DNA from: Symploca sp. SIO1C2
Lineage (GTDB): Bacteria > Cyanobacteriota > Cyanobacteriia > Cyanobacteriales > Coleofasciculaceae
Direction of reading: 5' to 3'
DNA length: 64,000 bases
NCBI GenBank assembly: GCA_010672925.1
Contig: JAAHFP010000021.1
Span: 47,952 to 111,951, forward strand
Position numbers and translations under genes: made by a program. Below the pieces are notes generated by a model, which worked only from the letters and a program-made list of their open reading frames with translations, ran no database searches and was not told the DNA's origin. Position 1 is the first letter of the stretch. Each line of letters begins with the position of its first letter. This document shows, one piece after another, positions 62,355 to 64,000 of this stretch.

Positions 62355-63542
62355 CTATTTCAGATTAAACAAAAATCGGAAAATTGCTGCTGGTGCTAGC
62401 ATACATCCAGTAGGTTCAGGTTGTGCTAGGAATGGAGTTTCAACATCAATTCCTACTTCAGACCAACTTTGGCGTACAGCCTGTTGTTCTAGGCTCCCAA
62501 CACCAAAAAGTTCTGCTGCTACCTGTAGGGTTTGTTGGGCAGCTTCCTGAAAATCTGATGTGCGGTTGAGTTTATCTCTTAAAGTAATGTACCAGATGCG
62601 ACCTGCTTTTTCCCAGGCACAACCACCCATCTCCGTTGCCGCTAGGTAAAATGCCCGGTTGGGAATACCTGAGTTGATATGAACACCACCTTTATCGTCT
62701 GAACCCTTGTATATATCTCTCATGTGGCCAGGTTGACGGTCTTTACCCAGTCTGGGATCATTATAAGCAGTTCCTGGTGCTTTCATTGAACGGATGCCCT
62801 GAGCATTAACATTTGGAGTGAACAAACCTTCTCCAATTATCCAATCAGCTTCATCAACTGTTTGGTTAAGTTTGCGCTGTTTGACTAGGCAACCAAAGAC
62901 ATCAGCAAAAGACTCGTTGAGAGCCCCAGGCTGGTCTTGATAAATAAGTCCAGCTTCGTATTGAACAACTCCGTGGGTTAACTCATGAGCAATGATATCA
63001 ATCGCAGTGGTAAAACGATTAAATATTCTTTCGTCTTCAGGTAAGTCTTCGTCTCCATCACCATAACTCATCTGCTTACCATTCCAAAAGGCGTTGTCAT
63101 AGCCTTGGCCATAATGCACAGTTGATTTTAAATGCAGTCCTTGGTCGTCTATGGAGTTTCGTTGGTAAACTTCGTGAAAAAGATTAAAGGTTTCTCCTGA
63201 ACCATCATAAGCTTCGTCTACCGCTGGATCTCCCGTGGGAGGGTCTCCTTCTGTACGCACCGGGCGTCCAGGGAGTTGGGTTTCAAACCCTGCGTCATAA
63301 ATAGTGCGCTGTTTGACGACTCCTGCTAATCTAAGAAGACGACGAGGAACCTCATCAGCAATTATTTGGCGCTCCGTCCGAGTTTGATCTGAAACACTTA
63401 AGGCATTTTGTGCTCTTTCTCTTTGTATGGGACTACCCTGTTGTGCCAACTCCTGCAAAATATAGGAAGGAACAATGCAGTGAAGAGGATTATGGTTTTG
63501 ACAGTGAAGAGAATGATGGTGATGGTGAGTTGCGATCGCCAT
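62355..63542 (-). CDS. Protealysin-like M4 metallopeptidase
   Basis: 395 residues. Zinc-binding HELTH in DIIAHELTHGVV (about 185-196), third ligand Glu in ALNESFADVFG, and the active-site His segment GGVHINSGIPNRAFYLA. A short N-terminal prosegment (HCIVPSYILQELAQQG, about 20-40) resembles protealysin precursors instead of the long thermolysin ones. No signal peptide, so secretion, if any, is by another route. The start ATG overlaps a HIP1 site and follows AGGAGA; residues 6-10 are five His in a row. No emfourin-type inhibitor gene adjoins. Confidence 0.93.
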   Translation of the reverse strand: MAIATHHHHHSLHCQNHNPLHCIVPSYILQELAQQGSPIQRERAQNALSVSDQTRTERQIIADEVPRRLLRLAGVVKQRTIYDAGFETQLPGRPVRTEGDPPTGDPAVDEAYDGSGETFNLFHEVYQRNSIDDQGLHLKSTVHYGQGYDNAFWNGKQMSYGDGDEDLPEDERIFNRFTTAIDIIAHELTHGVVQYEAGLIYQDQPGALNESFADVFGCLVKQRKLNQTVDEADWIIGEGLFTPNVNAQGIRSMKAPGTAYNDPRLGKDRQPGHMRDIYKGSDDKGGVHINSGIPNRAFYLAATEMGGCAWEKAGRIWYITLRDKLNRTSDFQEAAQQTLQVAAELFGVGSLEQQAVRQSWSEVGIDVETPFLAQPEPTGCMLAPAAIFRFLFNLK

Positions 63543-63664
63543 TTATAATGTCTCCTAATCTAACAGTGAGGAATGCTTGTAGGGAGTAACCCATTCTTGA
63601 ACAGATGATAGCCGACCGTTCCAAAAACGCTAACAATTGCTAACATTTTCTTCCTGCTTACTCG

Positions 63665-63886
63665 CTAACGCTGCGTCCGCTGCGCTAACACTCTGGTAGT
63701 GTCGGCACTATCCAGTCCACAGGCTGACACGGTGGAACTCACCGCCTTTGCCAAATTAATTGAAGCGTTCAAATCGCGATCGCAGGCAAACCCGCAATGG
63801 TCACACTCAAACACTCTTTCGGATAGTGAGAGTGTTTCTTTTTTAGTTCCACAGTTTGAACAAGTCTTACTGCGGCTCTCCAGTAG
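63665..63886 (-). pseudogene. TnpB C-terminal fragment (zinc ribbon)
   Basis: The minus strand encodes SRSKTCSNCGTKKETLSL and ECDHCGFACDRDLNASINLA, the C-terminal zinc ribbon and last RuvC-type Asp of IS605/IS607 TnpB, ending at a TAG at 63665. An in-frame TAA lies just upstream of LLESRSK (63887-63889), and the DNA beyond does not continue TnpB, so the N-terminal ~80% is gone. The segment after the stop (63550-63664) may include the old right end. Confidence 0.85.
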
Positions 63887-64000
63887 TTAGGGTGATAAGT
63901 TTTATTTATAAAAGCACTGAAGACTCCTTAGCTTTAGTCTTGGCTCGGAGCTTTCTTCGGAGAGTCAAGGCTACTCTTTTCAAGACAAACCGAATGTTTT

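Noticed and set aside
1..64000. tRNA and rRNA genes
   Set aside because: Spacers were read for T-loop and acceptor patterns and for rRNA motifs; none was convincing, though a by-eye search can miss a tRNA.

Overview
The window is a gene-rich piece of a cyanobacterial chromosome. The evidence is frequent GCGATCGC (HIP1) octamers in genes and spacers, a Tab2 photosystem-biogenesis gene, a type I PKS olefin synthase, XisH/XisI, DUF2808, PatA-type response regulators, and many 7-9 bp tandem repeat arrays and small inverted-repeat elements. The repeat load and the gene mix fit a large-genome filamentous marine form (Moorena/Lyngbya/Oscillatoria-like). That placement is inference; no rRNA or tRNA gene was recognised.

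Layout. 1-2.8 kb: the C-terminal part of a NACHT ATPase that ends in 20 exact 34-residue HEAT-like repeats. 2.8-11.8 kb: an accessory stretch with a MacB-type permease, a vanadium-haloperoxidase-like enzyme, a Uma2 nuclease, a MacA/HlyD adaptor, duplicated spacer blocks and several MITE-like elements, one nested in another with a 9-bp target duplication. 11.8-23.4 kb: the olefin synthase (FAAL-ACP-KS-AT-KR-ACP-ST-TE), a DUF6208-like protein, accA and folE. 23.8-29.8 kb: a secreted TPR-CHAT protein, Tab2 and a zinc alcohol dehydrogenase. 30.6-43.4 kb: a complete chemotaxis-type operon in the order of the Synechocystis pix/tax1 locus (PatA-like regulator, CheY, CheW, GAF-MCP, MCP, CheA-REC, CheW), interrupted by an antisense four-helix-bundle gene. 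43.8-45.4 kb: two convergent genes whose products share an apparently undescribed C-terminal domain. 45.4-49.4 kb: xisI/xisH, DUF2808, an ethanolamine-type permease, and a decayed IS200 transposase. 50.3-53.4 kb: a free-standing A-PCP-reductase synthetase. 53.4-57 kb: remnants, two DUF433 antitoxin-like genes with stumps of their toxins, an AEC transporter and a DUF4231 membrane protein. 57-64 kb: a peptide/nickel-type binding lipoprotein, tsaB, two tandem ParA ATPases, a protealysin-like M4 protease and a TnpB C-terminal fragment.

How it fits together. The olefin synthase needs malonyl units, and accA (acetyl-CoA carboxylase subunit) lies just downstream, so 11.8-22.5 kb looks like a hydrocarbon locus. 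The pix-like operon should signal from two membrane receptors through CheW and CheA to PatA/CheY outputs that control type IV pilus motility. The MacA and MacB-type genes lack an ATPase and are split by other genes.

The most unusual theme is that heptad arrays (ACAAATG, AGGTGTT, GGCAGGA classes) are built into genes: they supply start codons (permease, accA, two cheW, tsaB), stop codons (cheA, binding protein), interdomain linkers (olefin synthase, CheA) and an internal TsaB insert, and they sit at the break of a truncated toxin gene.
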